This document shows, piece after piece, positions 9,733 to 19,457 of a stretch of DNA of 28,964 nt. Position numbers and translations under genes: made by a program. The notes under the pieces are model-generated. The model worked only from the letters and a program-made list of their open reading frames with translations. It was not told where the DNA came from and did not search any database. The stretch is from Paulinella micropora. Its lineage: Eukaryota > Cercozoa > Imbricatea > Euglyphida. Every line of letters begins with the position of its first letter. Within the stretch, counting starts at the first letter, position 1. Where the stretch lies: positions 236,524 through 265,487 of the forward strand of contig BJOX01000276.1 in NCBI GenBank assembly GCA_009731375.1, in the 5' to 3' direction.

Positions 9733-10868
9733 GCAATACTTCTTGGTGTGACCTTTCTCGTTACACTCATAATAAGTGACTTTCAGCCACCATTCCTCCT
9801 TCTTCTTAAACTTTCTGTACTTGCCCTTACCCCCTTCCCTTATCACCTACCAAGAGGTTTGTCTCCCTCTTCTGCCTCGTGGGCTTTTCAGACCTCTCTT
9901 TCCTCTCTTCTCCCTTCCACGTATCCTTCCTCCACAACGCCCATGTGTCTCTTGCACTGTCAACTAGATCGTCAAATCCAGGTCTCAGGTTGGTTGCGCC
10001 ATTGGTAGGTTGAAGTAAAATGCTTTGAAATTCTCTCCATATGCGGGGTGTTTTGCAAGCTTAGCAAGCAGGGCTCTTATGAGGTCATCTTCGTCGAATG
10101 GGTGAGTTCTGTGACTCTCTACCTCTTCCTTCATTGCAACATAATTATTCAACCATGCATCAACGTTTTGTCCGGGTTTTGGATACATGTTTTCGAAAAT
10201 TTGCGCCTTTATGTTCTTGTTAATCCCGGAGATAGAACCGAACTTGGCCCTTACTGCCTCTATCAGCTCTATCGGGCCTGTGACTGTCTTAGTACGTAAG
10301 TATCGAACGACAACAGGGTGAGAAAAAGCAACAGACAGAATGAGTTGTAGTGTTCGCATGCGTTCATAATGCTTTTTCTCTTTCTGTACTACTTTCACTC
10401 TTAGTGTGTGTGCGCGTTTCGACTGCCTTCGTTTCTCACGTTTCAATTTCTTAGCTCTTTTCTCTCTCCACGTTTCTTTTGTTCGTCAGTTAGCTTAGCC
10501 CATTCCTTCGGTTTGTCTTCAGCGGGCGTTTTGCCGTCATCTTTCTTCGTCTTTGGTCTCTGTCTACCCGCATCTGACGCACTGCCTTCATCGTCAGAAT
10601 TGGTATCAGGGGTATCCTCTGAATCTGGTTCATCAGGCAACTCCCTCTCCTCAATCTCCAGTGCTTTCGCTGGATCATAAGGATATTTAACCTTTGCTTT
10701 TGCTGGGTCATCAAATGCCAGCGTAATGCACTCACCATGCCACGCACTGATGCCCTTTGCATAGTTCACTAGCTTGTAACGGAAGTCGGAATAATTCCAA
10801 GTGGTACCATCCAACTGCGGGATGTACTCTTGCTTTAAACCCACTGTTTTCTCAGTTCCAAGGCTCAT
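9733..10868 (-). pseudogene. Copia Gag of element D with damaged zinc knuckle
   Basis: The frame starts at an ATG at 10868. The N-terminal part has the L-D-G-T-x-W-x-Y-S-D-F-x-Y pattern typical of copia Gag, followed by an acidic linker and a Lys/Arg-rich region. A frameshift near 10450 moves reading to 10446-9985, which contains the helical Gag core. The nucleic-acid-binding knuckle at 9733-9774 should be C-x2-C-x4-H-x4-C, but the first Cys codon is TAT (Tyr). In copy C it is TGT. Gag would form the virus-like particle that packages element RNA in the cytoplasm; this copy is broken. Confidence 0.75.
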
Positions 10869-10914
10869 AACCTTTGGGAAGCTACCCGTCGCGGAACCTT
10901 TACCGACCCCTTTC

Positions 10915-12061
10915 AGTAGATTGCTGATACAGACTTTTTAATAATCTAATATAGATTGTTGCCGGTTTTGAACAAGGAATGTGCAAATGGTACGGCTGTC
11001 ATAGTTGACTAAGCTGTAATGTCAGAATGTTTCAAACTGAGGAGGTGTCTTTGTATCGTTACTAAGTCAACGTAAATTAAATCGTATTGTTTGGTAATAA
11101 TGCCCCCCCCCTTTTTTTTATTTTTTTTAAAAAATTTAGTGTCATGATTGCTGGACAATTTAAGTTATCTTATCTGTTTTTTGTTTGATATTGAGAAGTC
11201 TTCTCTGTATGAATTGTGATAAGGTTCTTTTTTCTTATTTTCTGTATGCATGGTTTTTGGTGTGTTGTGTTACACTTTCTTTCCTCGAAATCGCACTGCT
11301 CGTTTCAAAAGTATTTTTTTTTTTAAGATTTTTTTTCCAATTTTTTACTGGATACCAGGTATTATTTTTTGTAACATTTTTGGTAACGAGAGGATGCACT
11401 GTTTAATATTGATAAGCAACTTTTGGCAAAATCCCGCCCAAACAAGTCTTGAGATCGAGTAGAAGTGTCTTCGAAAGCTTTGCAAACTCTCGTTGCGTAG
11501 GATTAGCTTCCGATTTCAGAAGTAGGCGTCCCAGACAGCAATTGTGAATATGTGAGTATGTCCTTGTCATGGACATGAGTTGCGATAGGAGTAAATTCGA
11601 AGCAAGAAACTTTCAACAGAAAATTATTTTGGAACATCTGCCCTTAGAATATGTGCTGATCTGCACCCAGCTTTGTATGCGCAACAGAGACAGGTTTGAC
11701 ATCATTACAAGGTATTTTTTGGTTTTGGGTCTGTTCAGTGAGGTAAGGCAAAGCCTGGACAGAAGATCAGTTGTTATGTTGAATTTGTGTGTATCATCCT
11801 CGTCAACAAGTTAGTACTACCGCCTGTTGGATATAGATGCAGCTTCGAACAGGATTTCTACCTTGGTTAATTTGTGCGCAACCGGAAGTAACTGCACACA
11901 CCTGCATGTGCAGTGGTTAATAATCTACTTCAGGTAGGGTCTGTCTTGACAGAATATTCGCCACCATCGCTTTGCATTATCTTATACAAATTTACCAACC
12001 CTCCTTACCTATAGCTATGGGTAGCGATTCCAGGAATCAAACTAGCGATTCTTATCTGTTT
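10915..12061. other. AT-rich spacer between copia copies D and C
   Basis: There are long T and A runs (near 11107-11140 and 11312-11347) and no reading frame with recognisable protein character. Neither LTR boundaries nor a primer-binding site was found. It may be host sequence separating two insertions, or sequence inserted between the two copies. Confidence 0.4.
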
Positions 12062-13510
12062 AGGACATCTCCCCCCATGAAAACGAGCAAAGCGTTACTG
12101 TCTGTTTCTGTGTCCCGTTCCTGTTTTCCCTCTCTGATGAAGTTTATAATATCTTTGTCTTTGTGAGACTTTTTGTTCTTGTTGTTCTGAGGTTTTCCAT
12201 TTTTCTTTTTATTGTCGTTCTGGTCTTCACTCGCTTGACTTTTCTTTCGGAGTTTCTTGTTGGGCAATGCTTCTTAGTGTGACCTTTCTCGTTACACTCA
12301 TAACAAGTGACTTTGAGCCACCATTCCTCCTTCTTCTTGAACTTTCTGTACTTGCCCTTACCCCCTTCCCCTTCTGATCACCTAACAAGAGGTTTGTCTC
12401 CCTCTTCTGCCTCGCTTTCTTTGTGTTCTTGTCAGGCCCCTACTTCCTCTCTTCTCCCTTCCACTTGTCCTTTCTCCACAACGCCCATGTGTCTCTCGCA
12501 CTATCGACTAGGTCATCAAATCCGGGTCTTAGGTTGGGTGGTAGGTTGAAGTGTAATGCTTTGAAACTCTCTCTGGCGTATGGGTGTATTGCGAGCTTTG
12601 CAAGCAGTCCTCTTATGAGGTCATCCTCGTCAAATGGGTGTGTTCTATGACTCTCTACCTCTCCTTCCATGGCTATGTAGTCATTTAACCATACATCCAC
12701 ATTTTGTCCGGGTTTGGGGTACATGTTTTCAAATATCTGTGCTTTAATGTTTTTGCTGACCCCGGAGATTGAACCGAACTTGGCTCTTACTGCCTCAATT
12801 AGCGCTATCGGTCCATTAACTGTCTTAGTGCGCAAATATCGAACAACAAGAGGGTGAGAAAAAGCGACAGACAGAATGAGTTGTAGTGTACGCATGCGTT
12901 CGTAATGTTTCTTCTCTTTCTGTATGTTTTTTTACTCTTAATAATGAGTATGCTCGTTTCGACTGTTTTCTCTTCTCTCGTTTGAGTCTCTTAGCTCTCT
13001 TCTCTTTCCACTGTGCCTTCTGTTCGTCTGTCACTTTTGCCCATTCTTTCGGTTTTTCCGTTGCAGGTGTCTTGCCTTCATCCTGTTTCGTCTTGGGTCT
13101 CTGTCTAGCACCGTCTGAGGCGCTGCCTTCTGAGTCTGACCCGGAGTCAGGAGTGTCCTCTGACTCAGGCTCGTCCGGCAACTCCCTTTCCTCTACTTCG
13201 ATTGCTTTCACAGGGTCGTAGAGATAATATTTTTAACCTTAGCTTTTGCTGGGTCATTGAATGCCAGCTTTACGCACTCACCATGCCAGGCACTGATGCC
13301 TTTGGCATAGTTCTCCATTTTATAACGGAAGTCGGAATAGTTCCGAGTGGTACCATCCAACTGCGGGATGTACTCCTGCTTTAAACCCATACTTAAAAGT
13401 CTTTTCTCAGTTCCAAGGCTCATAACCTTTGGGAAGCTCCCCATAATGGAACGGTTACCTTTACCGATCCCTTTCAGCATCAACCCGGGCTTCCTAGCAA
13501 GAGTCTTCAC
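12062..13510 (-). pseudogene. Second copia gag copy (element C), truncated
   Basis: Minus-strand frames 13510-13208, 13211-12825 and 12895-12440 are homologous, block by block, to Gag of element D. The zinc knuckle at 12264-12305 is intact (C-x2-C-x4-H-x4-C). A one-base deletion just after the knuckle shifts the frame relative to copy D. Similarity to D ends abruptly at about 12062, so protease, integrase and the rest are absent. The residues upstream of the methionine equivalent to D's start are open to 13510, hinting at a longer N-terminus or leader. No 5' LTR could be assigned. Confidence 0.75.
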
Positions 13511-13767
13511 GCAATATGGAAACGCACTTTAATAACTCGTATAAGTAGAAGAACTGATCCGCGGCGACGAAGACACCCACGTCACAAAACTGACTAACTT
13601 AGATGCTGGTCTGATGCGTACTGACTCTGACTAAGTTACGTAATTATAATTATGACTGGTAAGTGATGTATTAAATCCTTTCAGTTAACATGGGCATTAT
13701 TGACTGTCCGGCCTATTGACAAATCAACTATCCAAGTAACGGTGAGGGAAATTGAAATAGCTGTGAC
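13511..13767. other. Unassigned stretch between copy C and fragment E
   Basis: This could be the rest of a diverged LTR and leader for copy C. The reverse strand does not contain the ACAACG end or the GGTTAT primer-binding site seen in elements A and B, so the assignment is not supported. Confidence 0.35.
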
Positions 13768-14155
13768 TAACGATGATCAGTCCTATAAAGGAACCGACTG
13801 CCACCAGTACCAGAAATATTAATAACTATGTAAAAACATGTAGAGGCCGATATGACTAAATACTATATTAATAAATTGTCCATTGCTCCCCCTATTTAGC
13901 ATAGCGGCCGATATGTGCCAACATAACCTGGGTAAATTTCATGAAGCCAGACAACAGCCAAACAATTTAATTAATAAAATATGGTCACAACTCAAAAAGC
14001 AAAACCTTAAACACATCGTTAAGCATTAAGCACATCAACATCATTATTAAAACACATCGTTAAGCATTAAGCACATCAACATCATTATTAATACCATGTT
14101 ACAGATTAGCAAGTGAGCTATCCTAGTTCTACAGTGGAGTTCGGCAATATAGCAA
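13768..14155 (-). mobile_element. 3' end and partial LTR of a copia element (fragment E)
   Basis: Read on the minus strand, it aligns with the 3' untranslated region of element A (16670-17151), the G-rich polypurine tract (13887-13895) and the first ~118 bp of its LTR (13886 down to 13768). It starts CAATGGACAA and contains the same GTCATATCGGCC block. Similarity to the A LTR then stops. The A interval 16705-16985, with the TA microsatellite, is largely missing here, and a 43-bp segment is tandemly duplicated (14009-14092). Confidence 0.75.
14009..14092 (+). repeat. Tandem duplication of about 43 bp in fragment E
   Basis: ACACATCGTTAAGCATTAAG and the following bases occur twice in direct tandem. 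The equivalent region of element A (about 16987-17025, opposite strand) has a single copy, so the duplication arose in this copy. Confidence 0.85.
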
Positions 14156-14631
14156 CTCTGTAATTAATACTACAAGTTTCCTTACTGTGTCATGATATAC
14201 ATCATGCAAAACAAGTCGTCCCCACCCTAAAGATCGTTCTTGGAGCTGTGGCGGGGAGTCGAGCTGGTGTATTTGCCTCTCAACCATCGAATTTCGACTA
14301 AGAGTCAGATTTCAGATTATCGTACAGAATTTGAATTAGCGACCGGACTTCAAATTAGTGACCAGAATTCAAATTATAGGGCAGTTGAAATTATTAGAAA
14401 GCGGACGCTCTGGACAACCCCCAAACCGTCTGAGCTATTGTAAAAAAACCTTAGTTATACATCAAACTCAGTCAAACAACGGTCAGTTTATGACTCAGGC
14501 CGATGATTACTATTAATACATAAATATAATATTACTATCATCAATTAAGTAAGGCTTCTCAGAGTCTTGATGATAATAAAAACTCGAATCCTGTAATATA
14601 GTATGGTTACTCAGTATCGCGCTTAATATTA
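14156..14631. other. AT-rich interval between fragment E and MITE copy 1
   Basis: No gene could be supported. The open stretch 14240-14443 contains loosely repeated TTCAAATTA/TTTGAATTA segments and reads as low-complexity sequence. Confidence 0.4.
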
Positions 14632-14848
14632 CTAGCGACATTCAAGAGGGAAAAAAAATAGTTTTTTGATTTTGGTTGGAATTTTAATTTTGGTTGGAAA
14701 TTTGAATTTTTCAAATTAACAGCTATATTCGTCCGCAAAATATCGTAACTTTCGCGAAATGTTAACGTTAAATTGGAAAGACTGACACAAAATGAAAATC
14801 TGACACAAAAACTAAAAACTATTTTTTTTTCCTCTTGAATGTCGCTAG
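14632..14848. mobile_element. Miniature inverted-repeat element, copy 1
   Basis: Terminal inverted repeats begin CTAGCGACATTCAAGAG at the left end and close with the reverse complement at the right, flanked by TA on both sides (14630-14631 and 14849-14850), as for Tc1/mariner-type insertions. There is no coding capacity. The core shares TATATTCGTCCGCAAAATAT and TTCGCGAAATGTTA with copy 2. The whole element could fold into one long hairpin at its ends. It directly abuts the target duplication of element A. Confidence 0.85.
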
Positions 14849-14855
14849 TAATATG

Positions 14856-15139
14856 CAATGGACAAATTTATTAATATAGTATTTAGTCATATCGGCCTAT
14901 ACATGTTTTACATAGTTATTAATAGTTCTGGTACTGGTGGCAGTAATTTCCTTCATAGGACTGATAATTGCTTTACCTTTTATACTCAGTTGTGTTTCCT
15001 TTATTCAAGTTTAGGCGGGTAGTTAGTTTAATTTGACTGAGCCCGTGTCTGGTTCAGTTTCCTTCTGTCTTAATAAAGACTAAGTGTCTGAAGTACAGAA
15101 TGGGAACCCCTCCCCCGACAACCTAGTAAATTTACAACG
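14856..15139 (+). repeat. 5' LTR of element A
   Basis: 284 bp, beginning CAATGGACAA and ending TTTACAACG. It is matched by the two halves of the 3' LTR. The 3' right half lacks about 27 bp present here around 14945-14970. An AATAAA at 15072-15077 could be the element's polyadenylation signal; in the 3' copy it reads AATCAA. The ends are not the canonical TG...CA. Confidence 0.85.
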
Positions 15140-15151
15140 GGTTATGGAGCC
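15140..15151 (+). other. Putative primer-binding site of element A
   Basis: GGTTATGGAGCC follows the LTR directly. Drosophila copia has a closely similar site, GGTTATGGGCCC, which pairs with the anticodon region of initiator tRNA-Met cleaved to a half molecule. The match suggests the same half-tRNA priming; this is inferred from sequence likeness only. Confidence 0.6.
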
Positions 15152-16829
15152 TTGGTGGTGCTTCGTCTGCGTAGAGCTGGAGCGATCTTCAGTCGAGCTT
15201 CGAACCGCATTCGGGGGAGGAAAAGTCTGGACGCTAAGGGAATCGTGGGGGTGTTCTTCAGTCATCGTGATGGCGGCAAAGTCCAGCTGCTAGGCTGGGG
15301 ACATTTTCGTTTTGAGACACTGTGATCAGACTCTGAGTTGCTCGGTTCGAGCATTTATGATTCTTTAGTTGATTGGGTTGAGAACACAGTGGCGTCGACA
15401 AAAGAATTTTGAAATGTTGTTTGGCATTTCACCGAAGCAGGTGACATGCAAAGTGATGGTGAGAGAGTGACAGGAGGGACCCAGCCAAAAGTGAGCGCAG
15501 TCGCCAAAAGGCGGGCTCAGTCCTCAGAAATCCTGCACAACAAAGAACCGGTAGGTTACTCATCACAAATGTGGGCGACAAGGAATAAACTTTGAGTGGT
15601 CCTTGTCGTTATGTGTGGCATGTTGGTTACACTAGCAAGAGGTGTGGCAGCCCCTCATCAAGGGCGACACCTGAGAACAATGTAAAGTGCTTAAGGACAA
15701 TAAGGGAGTGCATGTAAGCACAAATGACTTGTTCGCTTGCCATGTTGGCCAAAAAGTTGTTGACAAATTTACCGGTGGTCCCGGACATTTTTTTCCCAAA
15801 AGTTGGCTGGGCAGCAGGTGGTGCTGTTCGCTGTTTTTCGTTCCTGGCTTAATCTGTGGTGTGTGCTCCGGCACTTGGAGCTAGGCAGCAGTTTAGGGAC
15901 CTTATGGGCATCGTTTTCTACGGTTTTGGGGCAGTGGATTGGACATTTAAAGGACTTAGTTGGTCATTGTTGGACTTTGGGAAGGGAAGGAGAAATTTGC
16001 TGTTGTTCATGGACCTTGGGTAAAGTTTTAGACGGTGACGTGAAGTGCTGTTATTTGCAAGGTGTTGACAAGGTTGTATGTATGTTTTGGTGAGCAGCCT
16101 TCGTTTTTGGGCGACGGTTGGACGTTGAGTTTTCCCTTGTTGTAGTGGGACCTGACATGAGGACTTTAAGCTTTGGTTTGGTAAGCAAAGGAAGGGGGAG
16201 TAAGGAAATTTATTTCTTTTCTGTTGCTCGTGTTTCGGCGCGGAGTTTTGGAAGCAGGAGGGATGCTAGTCGTCGTTTGCTGTAGCAGTGGGGACGTAGA
16301 GGGAGACAATCATGAGGCATAGGAATTATTTTGTTTTATTCCTTTGAGACAGGACAGTTGTTGCTCTTCTCTCTCTTCTCTCATTTCTCTCTGTCTTGCT
16401 GTGGTGTGGCAAGACCTCGTAGACCCTTTTTCTATTGCTCATGATCACTGGATTTTTTCCTTCTCTGTTACATACATTAATGGATAAGGAGTTAGGGGGA
16501 GATACCGTGGCTGTTTGTGTGTGTTCATATTTTCATATGTGTTTGCTTTGGGCAGTTTGTGAGTATGAATTGCTGTATCGTCGTGGTTGTTGCGGCGAGT
16601 ATGTGTGAGTTATGATTAGGCGGAGGAGACATACGCCTGTGTGAGGAAGTTTGTTTGTAGTGCTTATGTGTTGCTATATTGCCGAACTCCACTGGAGACG
16701 TAGGATAACTCCGACTTGCTTATTGCGTTTCATTGCTACTAGTTTGTTCGTTGTGCTTGTTAGCATCTCGTCCGTTTACTTGGTTGTGCTCGTGACACTG
16801 TGTTGAACATACATTATTGTATTGACGTT

Positions 16830-16906
<77 letters not shown>

Positions 16907-17142
16907 ATCCTCCGAGCATATTGCGTGTACCATGTTGATCATTTTCCGTGCGAATGGTATGGATTGCTCATGTATGCGATATTAACAGTGATGTTGATGT
17001 GCTTATTGCTGAACGTTATGTTTAAGGTGTTGCTAAGTGTTTGAATTGTGACTATATTTTATTAATTAAATTGTTTGACTGTTGTCCGGGCTTTATCATC
17101 CGATATTTACTATGTTGGCTCATATCGACCGCTATTCCTAAA
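15152..17142 (+). pseudogene. Internal region of element A without intact genes
   Basis: About 2 kb with stops in all frames. Two short segments recall copia proteins with correct spacing but changed key residues. 15604-15645 reads C-x2-V-x4-Y-x4-C, which would be a CCHC knuckle if V were C and Y were H. 16035-16092 reads D-V-K-x2-Y-L-x-G-x-D-x-V-V-x-M, like the early reverse transcriptase motif of copia. Everything else is unrecognised, so most of gag-pol was lost by deletion or decay. Confidence 0.45.
16833..16898. repeat. (AT)n microsatellite
   Basis: About 33 uninterrupted AT units, followed by a short GT run, in the 3' untranslated part of element A. It is absent from the related fragment E. 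Confidence 0.95.
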
Positions 17143-17151
17143 TAGGGGGAG
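17143..17151 (+). other. Polypurine tract of element A
   Basis: The G-rich run TAGGGGGAG lies immediately before the start of the 3' LTR at 17152, the expected position for the plus-strand DNA primer. The same sequence, inverted, precedes the LTR of fragment E. Confidence 0.75.
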
Positions 17152-17255
17152 CAATGGACAAATGTAATAAATATTATTAATAATATAGTAATACTATTTA
17201 GTCATATCGGCATTTACATGTTTTACATAGTTATAATATTACTGAATAGTTCTGG
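17152..17255 (+). repeat. 3' LTR of element A, left part
   Basis: This copy of the first part of the A LTR is cut by element B after TCTGG (17251-17255). The continuation resumes at 25234. Confidence 0.85.
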
Positions 17256-17606
17256 CATTGGACAATTAATTAGACCCTTCCTCCTCAGTTATGTCCATAT
17301 TGCTATTTTATACGTTAGCAATATTCGTTACATTAGTACTATTATTGGTTATTAATACAGTCATTTATAGTACCTTTTCTGGTAGAGGTGGCACTAGCTC
17401 TTTACCATTACCAGTATTGCCCATATCAGGCCGTTTCGTGGGTCATTTTCTGGAGGTACATCTTTTGTGTGACGTCGTCAGTTAGACTGGCGGGAATTGT
17501 TCAGTATTGTTAAATTCTTTTACGTGGGAAGCAGTTGGCCGGTAGGAGGGGGACGCACCGAGTTCCGGTCGCCGTTTGCAGAAGTCGCGAGGGCTTTCTC
17601 CCAACG
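17256..17606 (+). repeat. 5' LTR of element B
   Basis: 351 bp beginning CATTGGACAATTAATTAGAC and ending CCCAACG. Its partner at 24853-25228 is 376 bp and differs by several substitutions and short indels. The terminal bases are CA...CG rather than TG...CA, with an imperfect terminal inverted repeat (CATTGG against CCAACG). Confidence 0.9.
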
Positions 17607-17618
17607 GGTTATCGAGCC
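17607..17618 (+). other. Putative primer-binding site of element B
   Basis: GGTTATCGAGCC follows the LTR directly and differs from the element A site by one base. With the preceding G it is complementary to a run containing AUAACCC, as in the anticodon arm of initiator tRNA-Met. The identity of the primer is inferred. Confidence 0.55.
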
Positions 17619-17673
17619 TTAGAGCGTGACCTGTGCAACGGATCGCAGAGGAGAACCTTCGTTAAAGGGGTGA

Positions 17674-17695
17674 GGGGTCCACCTTAAGTGACCCC
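17674..17695 (+). other. Short hairpin in the leader of element B
   Basis: GGGGTCCAC pairs with GTGACCCC across a five-base loop (CTTAA), leaving one bulged C. It lies soon after the primer-binding site. Confidence 0.5.
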
Positions 17696-17892
17696 ATTAC
17701 AGGAAAGTGCGCATTTTCAATTGTGTGGCTACAGCTGATCACTGTGGACACTACCCACGACCTGCTTTGCTGGTGTGCAGTGCAAGGGCAAGGTGGGGGA
17801 CAGGACAGAGAGCAAGACACCGAAGCGTACAGGGTGCAGTGCGGGAGGGGTGAGCCTAAAGTTGTTGTGCTTTTGTCAGCTCGGTGACGTGG

Positions 17893-18165
17893 CCAGTTGT
17901 GTCGGACGTGGTGTCAGTTGGGATTCAGCACCCACTACCACGGACACGACAAGTAGCAAGGCCCGAGTACAAAGCAGTAGACCAGTTGTGCTTTCCCGTG
18001 GTGCCAGTCGGGATTGAGCACCCGCTACCACGGGACACAACAGTTTACCTTACAAAGTTATTGTTGAGCAGTAGGCCAGTTGTGCTTTGCCATGGTAACT
18101 GGCGGGATTGAGCACCCCCGGCCCACAGGACACAACAGCTTACACAGCAAAGATATTGTCGCATT
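17893..18165 (+). repeat. Three tandem hairpin units in the leader of element B
   Basis: Three repeats of about 90 bp begin at CCAGTTGTG (17893, 17982, 18076). In the second unit GTTGTG (17986-17991) pairs with CACAAC (18036-18041), CCCGTGGT (17995-18002) with ACCACGGG (18027-18034), and CGGG (18009-18012) with CCCG (18021-18024). The apical loop is ATTGAGCA. Unit 1 keeps the inner stem as TGGG/CCCA, a paired change. Unit 3 keeps the outer and inner stems, but the middle stem is disrupted. The array lies between the primer-binding site and the gag start, where packaging, dimerisation or translation signals of LTR elements usually reside. Confidence 0.75.
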
Positions 18166-18451
18166 CGTACTGCATCATCGCATCTACTCCTTGTGTCGCT
18201 GTTGTGACTGTGTGAGGAGTGAGAGAGAGGTGTGGTGAGGTCGTGAGCTCTGAAGAACCGTGCATAGGACACGAGGGGAGGAGCGAAAGGTGCGTGTTTA
18301 GGTGGTTGTACAAAAACAACTACAAACCTGGGTAGGTTGAAGAACTGACTTTGCAGATAGAGCTGCTACTGGGTGGAAAGCTATCATAGGTGGTAGCTGA
18401 GGTAGCCTCAGTGTAGTTTGAGGAACAGAGTCAGTGGTAACACACGTGGTT

Positions 18452-18453
<2 letters not shown>

Positions 18454-18495
<42 letters not shown>
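18454..18495. repeat. (GA)n microsatellite
   Basis: About 20 GA units within the element B leader. TG-rich stretches follow near 18540-18600 and 18690-18715. Confidence 0.95.
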
Positions 18496-18502
<7 letters not shown>

Positions 18503-18750
18503 AAATAGTGGTGTGGACAAGCAAAACACTGTTCTGTGTAGTGTGTGTGTGAGTCTGCTCGTGGCCTCTGTTGTGTTCTCTCTGTGTGGGAGTGTGTGTG
18601 GTTGCTTGCCTGTATCTGTGTCATCAGAACAGTGTAAGCATAGCGTGACCCTATCTATATTTGGCCAGTAGAGAGCATAGCTGTGTGCTGTGTGTAAGTG
18701 TGTGTGTGTGTGTGGAGCGTGTGTCTGTTCGAGACTGACGGTGGTTAGAA

Positions 18751-19457
18751 ATGACTACTAGTAAGACAGACAATAAGATTACGTTCACCGGCAAAGAGGC
18801 ATGGATCCTATTGCATAGGCAGGTAGTGCAAAGCTGTAATGCTAAGGCCCCTAAGGAAGTGCTGCAGGGAGCTGACGCCCACAAACAATATGTACATCGC
18901 GAAAACGTATTAGGGATACAGCTTAAGGGTAGGAAGGTGGCCCCATTTATACTAGCTTGGGAAGAGGTAGCAGAGTGGAATGATTGGGCTGACTTGGACG
19001 AAGAAGTAGTAAAGGAATACTTCGAGGACAAAGCCAAGGGTTCTACTCGCCTGTGGCCATGCCCAACCCCAAACCGGAAGCTCGAAACCTTGAGGAGGCG
19101 TTAGGGGTAGAGGAAGACAAGGAAACCCCAGTCAAGCGTTACAAACCGGTTTTTGGCAGTCCGAAAGATAAACCAACCACTGAGACTGAAGAGGAAAGGA
19201 GGAGGAGGAAGATGAAGACCGGCACACCTCTGACCTCTACTCTAGTGGGTATGCTAGCACTGACAAACCTAGGCTGTCAACTGGCAAGGGCTCAGACTTA
19301 GAGGGCGACAGCAAGAGTGGGGCCTCCCGAGGACAGACGGACCCCTCTAAGGTCAAAACCCCACTAGGGGGTGCTGATCGTGCTGGCGCACAGTGACACG
19401 ACAGGTGATAGCCTATGACGCTAGTGTACTTGCTGAAATGAGCAAGCAAAAGAGAGG
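18751..19457 (+). pseudogene. N-terminal Gag of element B, frame broken
   Basis: An ATG at 18751 opens a 117-codon frame whose residues look like a Gag N-terminus with Trp-rich helices. Near 19050 reading must move to the frame of 19053, and near 19200 to another frame that continues as a charged Ser/Asp/Lys linker to a TGA near 19397. Two or more further shifts are needed to enter the 19458 frame. Each piece keeps a coding-like composition, so the breaks are recent or are sequence errors. Confidence 0.65.

Larger units (their letters stand above)
7076..10914 (-). mobile_element. Ty1/copia retrotransposon D, decayed and truncated
   Basis: On the minus strand the order is Gag (from 10868), zinc knuckle (9733-9774), acidic linker, protease (around 8131) and integrase (8016 to 7136). 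This gag-protease-integrase order is that of Ty1/copia. No LTR, primer-binding site, reverse transcriptase or RNase H was found for this copy; sequence after the integrase C-terminus stops resembling copia near 7076. Similarity to copy C starts at about 10914 and runs to about 9533. Confidence 0.75.

Noticed and set aside
10443-10762. Second minus-strand frame overlapping Gag of element D
   Set aside because: It is a shifted-frame shadow of the acidic Gag linker. The equivalent frame is not conserved in copy C.
14004-14095. Possible CRISPR-like array from two repeats of about 43 bp
   Set aside because: There are only two copies in direct tandem without spacers, and the segment is part of a retroelement 3' region.
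15330-15350. GGTTCGAGC resembling a tRNA B box
   Set aside because: No matching A box, acceptor stem or T-arm could be drawn around it.
18298-18624. Minus-strand frame with Ser/Leu runs over the GA repeat
   Set aside because: It is a translation of the GA/TC microsatellite within the element leader.
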